Source: Stenopsyche tienmushanensis
Lineage: Eukaryota; Arthropoda; Insecta; Trichoptera; Stenopsychidae
DNA: 64,000 nucleotides
Assembly: GCA_008973525.1 (NCBI GenBank)
Contig: WACJ01000517.1
Span: forward strand, 186,001 to 250,000
Direction: 5' to 3'
Shown: one piece after another, positions 34,801-45,683 of the stretch
Layout: the number at the start of each line of letters is the position of its first letter
Position numbering within the stretch: the stretch's first letter is position 1
The notes under the pieces: model-generated
Database searches by the model: none
The model's input: only the letters and a program-made list of their open reading frames with translations
Told to the model about the DNA's origin: nothing
Made by a program: the position numbers and the translations under genes

Positions 34801-36488
34801 TCTAAGCAATTGGAAGGTTTTGCATTAAGAAAATACTGTGAGTTGTTAGATTTGGAATATGATGAACATATCTTTCTTTGTGAGTAGGGAATCTATCAGT
34901 AGGGTGAGTAGGGGGTCCCGGACAATTTTTGGTGCTCATGAATCCCGGGATTAGTAAACATAATCCCGAAAAATTCAGGATTGAATTTTTTATCTAACAG
35001 AAATCGTACACTTCACCAGCACGATCAAGGCTACTAAATCGAGACATTCCCGCCTAAATCACTTGGACACTTGGAAACAGTGGCCTAAGGGCAGTAATTG
35101 TCTAATCTATGTATACATATATCTTTTTCAAATTGTTATATTAACCTTTCCCTACCGGTGATGTATTTACTACACCGCGACTCTAATAATGGCAATATCG
35201 ATATGAAATATAATAGATACGGTGTTCAGAATTTTTGTATTCCTCCATAATATAATTACGCTATAATTATTTGCAGCGACGAAAATAAATAATTTGTCCA
35301 GAAATCGAGAATTTTTAAAATAATATTTGAATTTTTAGTGCTTTATTTATCTATTTTCTTAAATAAATAAAATTCTTTCGCCTTTAGATTATTTTTTATA
35401 TTAAACAAATGGACAAATGGAGTAATTTTTGATCAAATTTATCAATTTAATTTCTTAAACTGTTGAAAATCCCGGTCCCGGGATTCCGGGATGGTTTAAT
35501 GCAATCCTGAAGTCCCGGGCTCGAAATTTTGGCACGGGATTAGATTCCCTAGACACAACTGATGGTCTAAAAGTAAGTATGAAAAAAACGGCATTTCTAA
35601 CTGGACAATCTAATACCAATTACCAAAAAATTGGCGCTTACTATGTAAAAGGTTGGCCACCCCTGAATTTTAATCAATAAATCAAATTTATGATTATAAA
35701 AATTTAAGATGTTTTAACAAGGCGATTCTCATCGATTCAAGTGATTTTTTGGTTATATGTTTTTATTTTGTTGATGTTTCAGATTCAACAACGACAGCCG
35801 CATCAGAAGACTTCAACGGTAGCATCGAGGAAGAGTTGAAAGATAAAAGCAGCAACGATCAAGCTCTTCCTGTGGTCATGCAGAAGCCACCGACGCCTAA
35901 GAAACCAGTTCTTCCAAAACCGATATGCACTCAGCCAGTTTCAGCATCCAATCGAGACAATACCACATCGATGGACGCTCAGAAACCGTTTGATACATTG
36001 CAAAAATGGAATGAATCCCTGAGGAACAACGTTAGGAAGAAAAAGGAAATAAACAGAATAAACATGGCTGAGAGACCACTTCCAATTCCGGTCGAAAATG
36101 AATTCTATTACATGGAAATTGGAAGGAAAGAAGCTGAAAGTCTTCTGGAAGGACAACCCGATGGGACGTTCATCTTGAGACCTTCCAGTCAAGTACGTCG
36201 ATCAATTAATATTTTTATTAATTTAATTCATTGCAAAATATAGTCATTTATTCATGTTTTCAGAGCAATCATGCTTATACAGTCACTTTGATGTATCAAG
36301 GACGCGTTTATAACATCGGCTGCCGGAAGAGACAAGACGGACATTTGGCTCTGGGCTTCAGCAAAATCACCGAGCCTCATTTTTTGACCATACACGACCT
36401 GATCGAATACTATTACAATGAAAATCTTATAATTTTAGTAGATGGGAAAAAAGTAGGAAGCACAGTTCTTAAAAGGTTGCATCCTTAG
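25859..36488 (+). CDS. SAM-SH2 adaptor protein, SLP-76/BLNK-like (704 aa, 5 exons)
   Basis: Exons are 25859-26005, 27173-28355, 29857-30006, 35783-36192 and 36264-36488, with GT-AG introns and consistent phases (0,1,1,0). Residues of about 8-75 form a SAM domain (IRGWSETDVLNYLK, then GLIAMWRP across intron 1). The centre is acidic and Ser-rich, with tyrosines in Tyr-kinase-like contexts (NPYEEL, DNYVVP, HIYETAEF). Before the SH2 lies a proline run (PPTPKKPVLPKP) able to bind SH3 domains. The C-terminal SH2 (about 600-704) starts FYYMEIGRKEAE, keeps the phosphotyrosine-binding arginine in GTFILRPSS, and ends ILVDGKKVGS, very like SLP-76. An N-terminal SAM with a C-terminal SH2 is the layout of SLP-76, a scaffold in immune tyrosine-kinase signalling. 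ATG 25859 precedes the SAM domain; the upstream TTG is not a eukaryotic start. An AATAAA lies at 36588. The function in this organism is inferred. Confidence 0.85.
26706..27101. mobile_element. Tc1/mariner-type MITE in intron 1 of the SAM-SH2 gene
   Basis: Terminal inverted repeats of about 30 bp start TTAGGGGGACCCGAAAATA and mirror TATTTTTGAGTCCCCCTAA, flanked by TA on both sides. The interior has no transposase. It ends about 70 bp before the exon 2 acceptor. Confidence 0.85.
28356..29190. other. Intron 2 of the SAM-SH2 gene, no recognised feature
   Basis: The sequence is AT-rich intron up to the mariner derivative. No exon or repeat was recognised. Confidence 0.5.
29198..29827 (-). mobile_element. 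mariner derivative (630 bp) ending 29 bp before an exon
   Basis: The ends carry inverted repeats (CCGACAACAAGTTTGGAAACG and its counterpart CGTTTCCAAACTTATTGTCGG) flanked by TA at 29196-29197 and 29828-29829. Inside is the same hairpin block (29448-29466) found in the mariner copies at 22.3 and 31.3 kb. No intact transposase remains. The right end stops just before the acceptor of exon 29857-30006. Confidence 0.85.
30007..31189. other. Intron 3 of the SAM-SH2 gene, left part, nothing recognised
   Basis: This is intronic sequence without convincing exons or repeat ends. Confidence 0.45.
31190..31965 (-). pseudogene. mariner transposase remnant in intron 3 of the SAM-SH2 gene
   Basis: The minus strand encodes a 123-codon piece with mariner blocks: a helix-turn-helix-like VSLSKKAVRCIL, then KLCARWVPRLLTIEQK, then FLYQFWMKHGSITSYLRQ. 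The DD34D catalytic core is absent. Downstream on that strand follows the shared hairpin block (31312-31330). Stops and deletions make it inactive. It is the best preserved relative of the 21.3-kb copy. Confidence 0.8.
31966..32954. other. Intron 3, segment with a GC-rich open block at 32.46-32.74 kb
   Basis: Most of it is plain AT-rich intron. The block at 32458-32740 is richer in GC and open in several frames on both strands. It ends in a donor-like AAAG|GTATTC. No family match was recognised, so it is reported as a finding and not as a gene. A lone copy of the 29.2-kb mariner terminus (CCGACAATAAGTTTGG) begins at 32955. Confidence 0.4.
33025..33510 (+). pseudogene. Tigger/pogo-type transposon fragment
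   Basis: The left side has the GATTTACGCGGTAC...GCGCGGTTTC pattern typical of Tigger ends. A short translated piece (about 33120-33235) reads like the acidic C-terminal tail of Tigger transposases (DDVITQEELVDLIL). The right side again has ACGCGGGTTTC and CGCGTATGAG. Stops break the frame. Confidence 0.55.
34344..34600 (-). pseudogene. Tc1/IS630-type transposase C-terminal relic
   Basis: The minus strand carries the sequence around the third catalytic Asp (CPISWFAWFSDLTPLDF, about 34505-34560). After a gap comes a typical C-terminus (ANQATTVEIRKRFSVYIRSK, then GGQFEQIL and a stop, about 34350-34445). The N-terminal half is absent. Confidence 0.65.
35141..35425 (+). repeat. piggyBac-like terminal repeat, copy 2
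   Basis: It begins TTAACCTTTCCCTACCGG and continues with the block shared with 25036-25300 on the opposite strand (GATGTATTTACTACACCGCG, GGCAATATCGATATGAAATA). The TTAA plus CCTTT start suits piggyBac. No transposase is present. Confidence 0.65.
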
Positions 36489-36493
36489 ACTTG

Positions 36494-37250
36494 ATTCATG
36501 GCGTGGAATTATGAAATATGATTAAAATGTGATTATTATGATTAAATTAATGTTATATTTTATATGTGTAATATAGTACTATTTTACAATAAAGATAAGT
36601 AAAAATGACTGACGGTGAATCATTTATATCTTCTGTGTGTACGCTCGTAGATGATCTAAATTGCTTCTAGCGCAGGCTCCCCCACGAGTGAATTGACTAA
36701 GTGACACCAAACGAGGTAACACTTTTAAATGAATAGGAGTCTTTTGAAAAGTTACAATATTTTGAATGATTTAAATACATATTCTTGATGTCGACATAAT
36801 GTATTCAAACGCTATTCATTTTTATGATCAATAATATATGCAGTCTCAAATATATATATATATTAGTATTGTTAGGATATACATATTAAATACGTTGATT
36901 TGGAAAGATCTCGGTTGTTATATTTAAATATCTTGATGTAAATCTATTTAATTTGCTGTAAATATAGTCTCATTTGATCTAATAAATAATTACATTTGAA
37001 TACAATTCAATTGATCATTGCTGATATATATTATTAAAGTATTTATATCATTAAACGCTTTTATTCTTTTTAAGAAAAATCATTTTTTAAATTATTTTAA
37101 ATTAAATAAGACTTTACAGTATAATCAATTGTAAATTGGCAAGTAAGATTGAAATATTTTTACATAGAAGGTTCAAAATGATTTTTCTTACGCTATGAAA
37201 GACAACATTCAAATGCATTTAAAAATATAACAATATATAATTTAAATAAG
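36494..37250. other. 3' flank of the SAM-SH2 gene
   Basis: The poly(A) signal AATAAA at 36588-36593 lies about 100 bp after the stop. The remainder is AT-rich, with a short (AT)n run near 36850. No gene is seen. Confidence 0.55.
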
Positions 37251-37251
37251 T

Positions 37252-37412
37252 TACCTATAGGTAGTCCTGCGATTAAGTGTTCGGATTAGTGATTCAATCA
37301 TCTTGGATTCAAATTTATAGAAGGTGTGATTGGCGACCACTTTTTTAATTGTTAAAATGCTTGGCAATTGTTCCATAAAAGGGATTGCTAAAAGACACTA
37401 ATGTATGTAACG
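37252..37412 (+). mobile_element. Degenerate copy of the tRNA-derived SINE
   Basis: CTATAGGTAGTCCTGCG, CAATCATCTTGGATTCAAAT, GGCGACCAC and GGGATTGCTAAAAGACAC follow the order of the SINE at 14.85 kb. The B box has decayed to GGATTCAAATT. Confidence 0.75.
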
Positions 37413-37756
37413 TGAATGTAAATCATATATAGAATTGTTTTTTATTTAATTCCAAGTATAAAAATAAAAATCATGCAGTATACTGTATAAACGACCCTCG
37501 TACGAATACACAAATTAAAAGTGTAAACATATCTAATGTCATAGAAAGTTCAGCGTGCATGACTATCATGCTATAGTATTATTGTCAAAAATTTAACACT
37601 TATTCGCGTTCAGGCGAACATAATGCGAACATCATATTGTTCTTCGTGCATTTGAACTATTGACCTCTGCGAGATATAATATCAGTACAATTCGTGAGTC
37701 GCTCATAATCAATCCCAGTGTAGCGTCTCCGCAACGAGTGAAATTCCGTCATAAAA

Positions 37757-38307
37757 ATGATGTTTTTATATTGCCGCCACAGGAAGAGAGTCGTTGCGAC
37801 GCTTTTATTCATCGCCGTGCTATTCGTGTGCGTCGTCGGATTCAAAAGGAGGCGCACAGCGTCGGGGGGCTCAGTCAGTAACGCGACGCACGCCAATAAA
37901 CCGAAGAAAGAATACGAGCACATAGGTAGGTAATCGAAATATATTTACGTACGCTTTTGATTTGCTATTTTGAAATGTTGTATTTTTTAGATTTAAATTC
38001 GATCGCGGACGAGATAAATAGATTTATAGCGATAAGAAATAATTTGGACAGTGAAAATAATTGGAAATCGACGCTGAAGAAATATCAGGAATGGAAAAAT
38101 AGCTCGCGTACGCCTGAGCACGTCGACGGGATAACGAATAGCTCAACGACCAACGACGCTAAATCCGAACGATTGAAGCAAGAGAATCGACGGAAGAAGA
38201 TATTGATGGTCAAAATTAGCGAACTTCAGGATCTACTCGCCAAGAAGAACATGCATTTGGATCAGAATAAAAACAGTAGAATAATGAAGCTTGAAACGCA
38301 CAATTGA
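37757..38307 (+). CDS. Small single-pass membrane protein with a coiled-coil-like tail (161 aa), unknown role
   Basis: Two exons (37757-37925 and 37991-38307) join in phase 1 through a GTAGGT donor and a TTTTTTAG acceptor. The N-terminus is short and basic (CRHRKRV), followed by one hydrophobic segment of about 17 residues (about 13-29) and then KRRR. The next part has an NAT sequon at about residues 42-44, and the C-terminal two thirds is charged and helical (SIADEINRFIAIRNN, KKILMVKISELQDLLAKK). This suggests a type II or N-anchored membrane protein with a coiled-coil domain, perhaps in the ER or Golgi. I do not recognise a family. Start choice: the first of two adjacent ATGs. It lies about 1.3 kb downstream of the SAM-SH2 gene on the same strand. 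Confidence 0.65.
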
Positions 38308-38429
38308 TTATAAATAGTTGTATACCTATTAAAAAAATTATTATATATTGACTGCTGAATTTGTAAAAATTTGTATTGTAAGAATATAAAATGATGCGAA
38401 TAATGTACATTTTGATTTTGATTTAAAGT

Positions 38430-39707
38430 ACAGTGGAACATCGGATTGTGAGTTTAAATCATTCCGGAAGGTAGCTCATAAGCCGAATAATTCGTAACTG
38501 AGACAAGTTTTCTCATAAGAAATAAGATAAATGCAATTAATTCATTCTGGACCTCCAAAAATATTATTATAAGTATTTTACCTTAAGAAGGTGTTGTGCT
38601 GGAATGTCGGATGCGGTGGATGAAAGAGATGATGAGAGGATTAGTCACCGTTGCTGTCTTCCTCGATCGGCTGTATCTCGGGAGAGCTATAAACAGATTC
38701 ACTCTCGCAATCATAGATGTTTTTGGCTCACTTTCTTCACTATCTTTAACTTTTCTCTTAACGAATTTATCAATCAATACTTGTTTTTGGCGACCTTTCA
38801 ACGCGCTGCTGAAATGAGCCATAGCAACATCATTAAATAAATTAATACCACTAATAGCTGCTGGTTTATCTGGATGATTTTCTTCCACAAACGTTTGTAA
38901 CTTTAACCACATTGAAGTATGAGCTCTAATCTCCACTCCCGACAGAGCCTTCTTTAGTTGATGGTGTTGTTGTTCATGCAACTCCTTCAAGTCATCGATG
39001 CTGAGGTCCTTGCTATGTTCTGCAACGAGTTCGTCGATGTCAAATTCGTTTATCTCGAGGTCTAGAGATTTGCCCAGGGACACAATTTCTTTGACAGGCT
39101 CCTTTTCACTCGCAAATCCCTCGAAGTCTCATTCTAAAACCACCTTAGCCCACAATTTTCTTCATGCAAAGTTCAGTGTTCTTTTCGATACACCCTGCAA
39201 GTTTTAAAACAGGGTAAGTTGCGTGCTCTCGGTGACTTCGAAGCAGTTTGAAAGACTTTTTGTATACAATTTCTTGAAGTTAGAGATAACTTACTGATCC
39301 ATGGACTGCAGGATAGAATAGGAAGTTGGGTGGAAGGAAGATAATTTTTATAGAACTAAACTCCTCCAAAATATTATCCTGAACTCTCTCGGTGTGGGCA
39401 AGAGCATTATCCATAATTAGCATGGCTTTCAGAGGAAGATTATTATCTAGCAGGTATTTTTTTATCTCAGGACCAGCAGCCAAGTCTATGCATTCGGTAT
39501 AAAGCTCTTCGTCGTTACATATGTTGCTGTTTGACCTCCACATAACAGGCAGCCTGTCCTTTCACACTTTACACCTCTTGAATGCTCGTGGGTTCTCCGA
39601 AGAGTGAATAAGAGACTTTATCTTGTCGTCACTCGCATTCGCACAAAAGAGGAGCGTTAGATGGTCTTTCTCATAATCAGGAACATTTGTAAGCCGAGGT
39701 TCCACTG
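38430..39707 (-). mobile_element. Tigger (pogo) DNA transposon, 1.28 kb, degenerate
   Basis: The ends are CAGTGGAACATCGG... and, reversed, CAGTGGAACCTCGGCTTAC, flanked by TA on both sides. This is the usual structure of Tigger elements. The transposase relic is on the minus strand, inside. Confidence 0.9.
38583..39690 (-). pseudogene. Tigger transposase pseudogene
   Basis: A frame at 39280-39543 holds part of the DDE core: a WRSNSN block, then LIMDNALAHT with the second catalytic Asp, then the IIFLPPN block. The expected QPMD-type motif after LPPN is replaced (FYPAVHGS). A second frame at 38583-39083 gives the acidic C-terminal tail (EFDIDELVAEHSKDLS). Frameshifts separate the parts, and the DNA-binding N-terminus is missing, so the copy is dead. 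Confidence 0.85.
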
Positions 39708-39709
39708 TA

Positions 39710-41021
39710 CTAGTCTTTTTATTGAGTTATATGCGGGATAGATGGTTTCGTGATTGGATGGGAAAAATAATGGACAAAAAAATGATATTTTAAAAAAAGA
39801 AACAATTTTTTATTTATGTTAATTATTTTACATATCAATTAATGAAAATAATTAATCTACACCAGGTAGTTCTGATGCAAAGGGGCAGTCTCACAGTTGG
39901 AAAATTCTCACGAAGATGTAGGTCTTCTTATCATCTTCCTCTACTCGTTTTACTCTAATTATTACATTACATTGTAAAAATATATTAAGTTATAATAAGA
40001 GTCACAAACAAATGATGCAAAACATGCTCGGGTCGGAAAGGAACTATAAAAGTATATAATTTCGCATTGAAAGATTTGATTAACATAGAATACAAAAATT
40101 CAACATCCAATTTCATATTCGAGCAGTCTCCGATTGAATACAAATTCAAAGGTTGCCACGCGAATAATTGTGATTGACTCTTCGGTGAAAGGCAAACGTT
40201 CAATCCCTTCTAACGATAGATTAACATTCCTCGCATTCTCAAAACTGAAAAAGACATACTGCCGTCTCTGATGCCCTCCGAGAGAAATTTCAAAAAGCAT
40301 CAGATCCGGCAAATTTACTTACATTGTAAAATAAATAATGTTACAGATAAAAACTCAGATTCACTCACGCTGCTTACAAATCATACAACTATACAAAATA
40401 TATGCATATAAAAAAAAAAAAAACGACAATGGAATAAATGAAACTAAATCTCATTTTCAACATACAACTACGATTTTTATGTGGTTATTAAGAGCGCTTT
40501 GTTAAGGTTTTATCACACAATAATAACATATTCATTCTGTATTTAATTTTAACACAAAGTCGTGAGATCATCTCTAAAAACGTCCCTGTGCGAAAACCGT
40601 TAGCAAAAGGCCTCCGTTTGTAATATTACGCCTTCTTAAATTAATTGTATTTTTGGCCAGTACTCTTCGATCAGTCGATCAATACTCGTAAATATTCACA
40701 TTCATACGAAAAGAAAAAAAAATCATCTCACTTTACACCTACATTTTCATACAGAATAATCATATTCTTACACATGCATACCCAAACGAAGATACGAATC
40801 GTGTGATGAGGTCATTGCAAATATATTCACTATGAAAGTTTTCACAATCACATTGTCCTTATTCGTTTAAAGCTATTATCATTTTTCTATTCATTTTGCA
40901 GCTTTGAAAATGTCTTTTTTATCACTATAAATGCACAGATCAATTAACGCATTTGAAGTTTCCAGCACTCAAGTCCAAGTACGATTCCGCGTGATGTAAC
41001 TATTTTTAACGTAGACTAGAT
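39710..41021. other. 3' flank/3'UTR region of BiP
   Basis: This AT-rich sequence lies downstream of the BiP stop on the minus strand. Several TTTATT motifs (AATAAA on the minus strand), for example near 39812, could serve as poly(A) signals. No other gene is supported. Confidence 0.5.
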
Positions 41022-44000
41022 TTACAGCTCGTCTTTCATGTCGTCGTCTTGCTCCGACGATGGTGGGGGACCGCCTTGTCCTTGGTACAGTTTTGAGATG
41101 ATGGGCTGGACTACGTCTTCGAGTTGTTTCTTCTGCTTTTTGTATTCTTCGGAATCGGTGTCTTGGTTATCTTCCAACCATTTGATGGACGCATCGATGG
41201 CTTCTTCCATCTTGGCTTTATCATCATCCGAAACCTGCAAGGAAGAAATAATAAATCAATCGAAGATACATCGGACGAAATAAACTTTTCGATGATACAT
41301 TAAAGTACGCTATACAATTACACGCTATCTAATTAATGAAGTAAATCTACCATTTAAGAATACTAAACTATTTTCGAAACTGTATGGTAGTGAATTTTAT
41401 AAATGATAAAATCAATACTGAACTGAAAAAATAAAAGCTCAATGATCCATTCAAGGCAGCGCGTATTATCTCACAGGTTGTTAAAATGATTTATGAGATA
41501 AATTCGGGAGCCCTACTTCTAAATATTCACGAATAAAATAGAACAATACTAAATTGGTAATATCAGCGTTTTTCAAAATAGCGCTTGACCCCAATAATGA
41601 GTGCCAATATATTAATATTTAAATATGTGTATACGCAATAACATGGATTGAAAAACGCTGATCTATACACGTCTGATTACAATTTCATGCACGTAGAGTA
41701 TATAATAAGGGCTTAGTGATCTGTTTTTCTTTCTATTCAAATCCAATATTACGTTGAATAGAAAGAGGGTCATTCAATTTTGATCTGAAACTGATTCAGC
41801 AACATTTAATAAGATTATACGTTGAAATCTTCGAATTATCACCCTATCGGCGAGGAATTCAAATTGATTAGATAACTACGATCAATATGATTGGAAAAGT
41901 AACTAAAATAATAAAGAACGGCTTTAATTTGAATAACCCCACATATAACAATTAAAATACAGGTCACACACCAAGCTCTTTTATAACATGTCATGTAAAA
42001 AATAAAAAAGTACGGATTGGTACAACTAAACATTCAATAAAATAACATGACATCTGACCGATCTTCACATTTCATCCTGAGCTTGGTGTTGCCCGGGAGC
42101 GGACTGTAGAAAAAGTTTCTCATAAAACTCATAAAAAAATACAAACAATTAAGCAAGGAATAAAAATAAACCTATCGAATGCAATTATTTTCCATTACTT
42201 GATATCGAAAGATTTAGACATTTCAATAGATTTACCTTTGCGCCCAATTTTTCCTTGTCTTGCAATTGATTTTTGAGCGAATAAGCGTAGCTTTCGAGGT
42301 CATTGCGGGCTTCGACGCGTTCCTTCAATTTTTTGTCATCGTCGGCGAATCTTTCAGCGTCCTTGATCATGCGCTCGATATCATCGGGTGTGAGCCTGTT
42401 TTGGTCGTTGGTGATGACGATCTTTTCTCTGTTGCCGGTGCCTTTGTCTTCGGCAGACACCTGATTATAATAATGTCGCGATTATATATCAAATTTCGAT
42501 ACAAATATAAACACATTAAGAAATCGGGAGAGATAAAAAACAAACCTGAAGGATACCGTTGGCGTCAATTTCGAACGTTACTTCAATTTGGGGAATGCCT
42601 CTGGGTGCTGGTGGAATTCCAGTCAAGTCGAATTTTCCAAGTAAATGATTGTCTTTGGTCATTGGACGTTCACCTTCATAGACCTATATAATAAAATAAA
42701 TTCATTAGATACATTTAAAAACGACACGTAATCGTCGATATAAATAAACAAATGATTTTTACCTGAATAGTGACGGTATGTTGATTATCGCTGGCAGTCG
42801 AGAAGATTTGGGATTTCTTAGTGGGAATGACGGTATTACGCGGGATCAATTTGGTCATCACACCTCCGACGGTTTCAATACCCATGGTAAGAGGATTTAC
42901 ATCCAAAAGGACAATAGCGTCAGTATCTTGTTCACCTGAATACAAAAAAAATACGTTAAACTCGTTTGAATTGCAAATATATGAACGACGGCAACGTATG
43001 ATATCCGAATGTACATACCACTGAGTACTCCAGCTTGTACGGCAGCACCGTAAGCGACGGCTTCATCGGGATTGATACCTCGGGAAGGTTCCTTTCCTCC
43101 GAAGAATTCTTTGACCAATTGTTGTACTTTAGGAATACGAGTAGATCCACCGACCAATACGATTTCATCGACGTCTTTTTTGTTCATGTCAGCATCTTCC
43201 AATACCTATCATCGAGATTAAATTATAATCGTGTTTATAAATTCAAAAACAATATTAAAATAAATTTATCAAATAACGTGATAACATAATTACCTTTTGG
43301 ACGGGTTTCATGGTCGATCTGAAGAGATCCATGTTCAATTCTTCAAACTTGGCACGGGTGAGGGTTTCAGAGAAGTCGTCGCCTTCGAAGAACGATTCAA
43401 TTTCAATTTTAACTTGATGGCTGGCCGACAGAGCTCTCTTCGCCTTTTCTACTTCACGACGCAATTTCTGCACGGCACGGTTGTCTTTTCTGATGTCCTT
43501 GCCCTTCTTCTTCTTGTACAATTTGATGAAGTGATCCATAACACGTTGATCGAAATCTTCGCCTCCGAGATGGGTGTCGCCGTTGGTTGCTACTACTTCA
43601 AAGACGCCGTTGTCGATGGTCAAGAGGGATACGTCGAAGGTACCACCGCCAAGATCAAATACTAAAACGTTCTTTTCTCCGTCTTTTTTGTCGAGACCGT
43701 AGGCGATGGCGGCGGCAGTGGGTTCATTGATGATTCTCATGACGTTGAGACCGGCGATTACTCCGGCATCCTTGGTGGCTTGACGTTGGGCATCGTTGAA
43801 GTAAGCAGGCACCGTGACGACGGCGTGTGTTACTTTCTTTCCGAGGTAAGCTTCGGCGGTTTCCTTCATTTTACCCAAGACCATAGCGGAGATTTCTTCA
43901 GGAGCGAAGATCTTGTCTCCTTGACCAGTGGCAACTTCAACATGAGGTTTGCTATGCTTCTCAACAACCTAATAATAGAAAAATATATAAAAATTGTTGA

Positions 44001-44957
44001 AGTCCATGACTGTTAAATATTAGAGGCATCCGTATTTAATATCGTTTTTTTCAATGCGATGATGACATGAGACAGAGACGGCTGTATTGCGTTTCATCAT
44101 ACACTCGTGCATCGTCCGAGGCAAAGTCGTACCGTAAAGGTACACGTGTAAATATTCTCAATATATTTTTAATCGTTGGATAAGCTCTTTCAACAAAAAT
44201 AATACGACTTTCATTTGTGTTGTCTTGAGAGCAGACGTTTGTTTTGATAAATAAGATACTCGCATCATTCTTATCGTTGAACAATTTTGTTATTCCCTCT
44301 TGATTGTTCTGGAATGGCGTTATTAACAGAGTATCATCACTCCTTTGCCAAATCTACTCCTTCAGAAGTAAACTGGCAGACTTGCACGGCTTTAAAACCG
44401 CCCTTTTAAACTATTTTCAGTCAAACCCAAGTAGATATTGAAAAATTGTTATGAAACGCATTAGAAAAAAACGACATTCGGGATGATCCTAATATTTGTT
44501 ATACAAAATTCATATTTACCTTGAAGGGGAAGAATTTGACGTCATGTTGAACATTAGAATCGGACCATTCACGGCCGATGAGACGTTTGGCGTCGAATAC
44601 GGTATTTTCAGGATTTGTTGTGAGCTGATTCTTGGCAGCATCTCCGATGAGACGCTCCCCTTCAGCTGTGAATGCGACGTAGGAAGGAGTGATGCGGTTT
44701 CCTTGGTCGTTAGCGATGATTTCTACACGTCCGTTCTTGTAAACGCCGACGCTGTAATTATATTGCAACGAATTAAATATATGAACGCAATGCGATCGAT
44801 TAGAATTATCGCGTCGAGAATTTGATACGTACCATGAATACGTTGTTCCCAAATCGATACCGATGACGGTTCCAATTTCCTTATCCTTTTCCTTTTTGTC
44901 ATCTGCTAAGACTGCGCAGATAAAGAGGCAGACCACTAATTTTAGTATTGACTGCAT
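41022..44957 (-). CDS. Hsc70-3: BiP/GRP78, endoplasmic reticulum Hsp70 chaperone (655 aa)
   Basis: Eight coding exons on the minus strand, 5' to 3': 44833-44957, 44520-44751, 43294-43968, 43019-43205, 42763-42935, 42546-42683, 42236-42460 and 41022-41234. All introns are GT-AG and phases match, giving 655 residues as expected for the family. The N-terminal signal peptide is hydrophobic ([14 protein letters not shown]). The ATPase domain follows with [24 protein letters not shown] and [13 protein letters not shown]. The substrate domain has [14 protein letters not shown] and the helical lid. The C-terminus is DDDMKDEL, the ER retrieval signal. BiP folds entering proteins, gates the translocon and restrains stress sensors. 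The symbol follows the fruit fly orthologue. A non-coding first exon upstream and an ERSE-bearing promoter are listed separately. The gene looks complete. Confidence 0.98.
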
Positions 44958-45389
44958 TTTGAGTTTTGTTTTTGAATTCGCCTATTCAAACAAAGGTCTG
45001 CAAAATAAAATACATTGATAATAAGCAAAGTATTCCAACGAACTTCATATAATATTCTTAATAGAAAAACTAGCCATCTGCCACATGTACTACATAGTAT
45101 TAGAAGAGTACTGTTACTTGACATAGAATGTAGTAATTTCTCAATAATTGAATAGTAATTTTTGATCCAATATGCGTTAAAGTGTATGAGAAGTAGATTA
45201 AAGCATTATGATCAAGTTTATCAAATCTTGAGGCGAACGAGGACATAGTAGAATGTCAATGACACTTCGATTAATAAAATGGTGACGCGGAACGCAAAAT
45301 TTAACAGCTTTCTGAATGAAAAACGCTATTGATGTTAGCTAAATGATTGAATTATAATCGATGGATATTCCTGAACATTTTAAATAGAA

Positions 45390-45407
45390 ACGTGGATTGT
45401 TCCACGT
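45390..45407. promoter_or_regulatory. Palindromic ACGTGG site with ATF6/XBP1-type core
   Basis: ACGTGGA-TTGT-TCCACGT is a perfect 7-bp inverted repeat. Its right arm, read on the BiP strand with the next bases, gives TTGACGTGGA, containing the UPRE core TGACGTGG. It lies in the predicted 5'UTR intron of BiP. The regulatory role is inferred. Confidence 0.45.
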
Positions 45408-45554
45408 CAAACGGGACATTAGATGACATGGCAATGGCAGTGGCAATGGCAGCCGGCGTGGCCATTCGCATTTATTAACCCTACGCCCGATCTTATCGGA
45501 CGCGTTTGAAGCGCGCTATGAATAGTAAAAGACGACACGCGGATTCAAAATTAC

Positions 45555-45621
45555 CTGATGACGTCCTGAGAGTTGAAATGTAAGCACTGTACGGACAATG
45601 GACACAGACACTCACTCTACT
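45555..45621 (-). other. Predicted non-coding first exon of BiP (5'UTR)
   Basis: On the minus strand an arthropod-type initiator TCAGT (plus 45619-45623) follows a TATAG box about 25 bp upstream (plus 45641-45645). A donor CATCAG|GTAATT lies at 45555. The matching acceptor TTTTGCAG ends at 44998, 40 bp before the BiP ATG. A 5'UTR intron of about 560 bp is therefore likely. This is inferred from signals only. Confidence 0.5.
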
Positions 45622-45683
45622 GAATATAGGAGAAGACTGACTATACCGGACCTTCGCGGCGAATATCAAGGTGCTCAGTTCAC

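Larger units (their letters stand above)
33843..35665. mobile_element. Possible hAT-like element bracket in intron 3
   Basis: The left end CAGGGATAGCCAACCTATG and the right end, reversed CAGGGGTGGCCAACCTTTT, resemble hAT termini (CAGGGGTGGCCAAC). The bracket encloses a Tc1-like transposase relic and a piggyBac-like repeat, so it is composite if real. No 8-bp duplication was seen and no hAT transposase is present. Confidence 0.4.

Noticed and set aside
42260..42691. 143-codon plus-strand frame across BiP exons 6-7
   Set aside because: It is antisense to well-supported BiP exons and runs through a BiP intron, so it is a shadow of constrained coding sequence.
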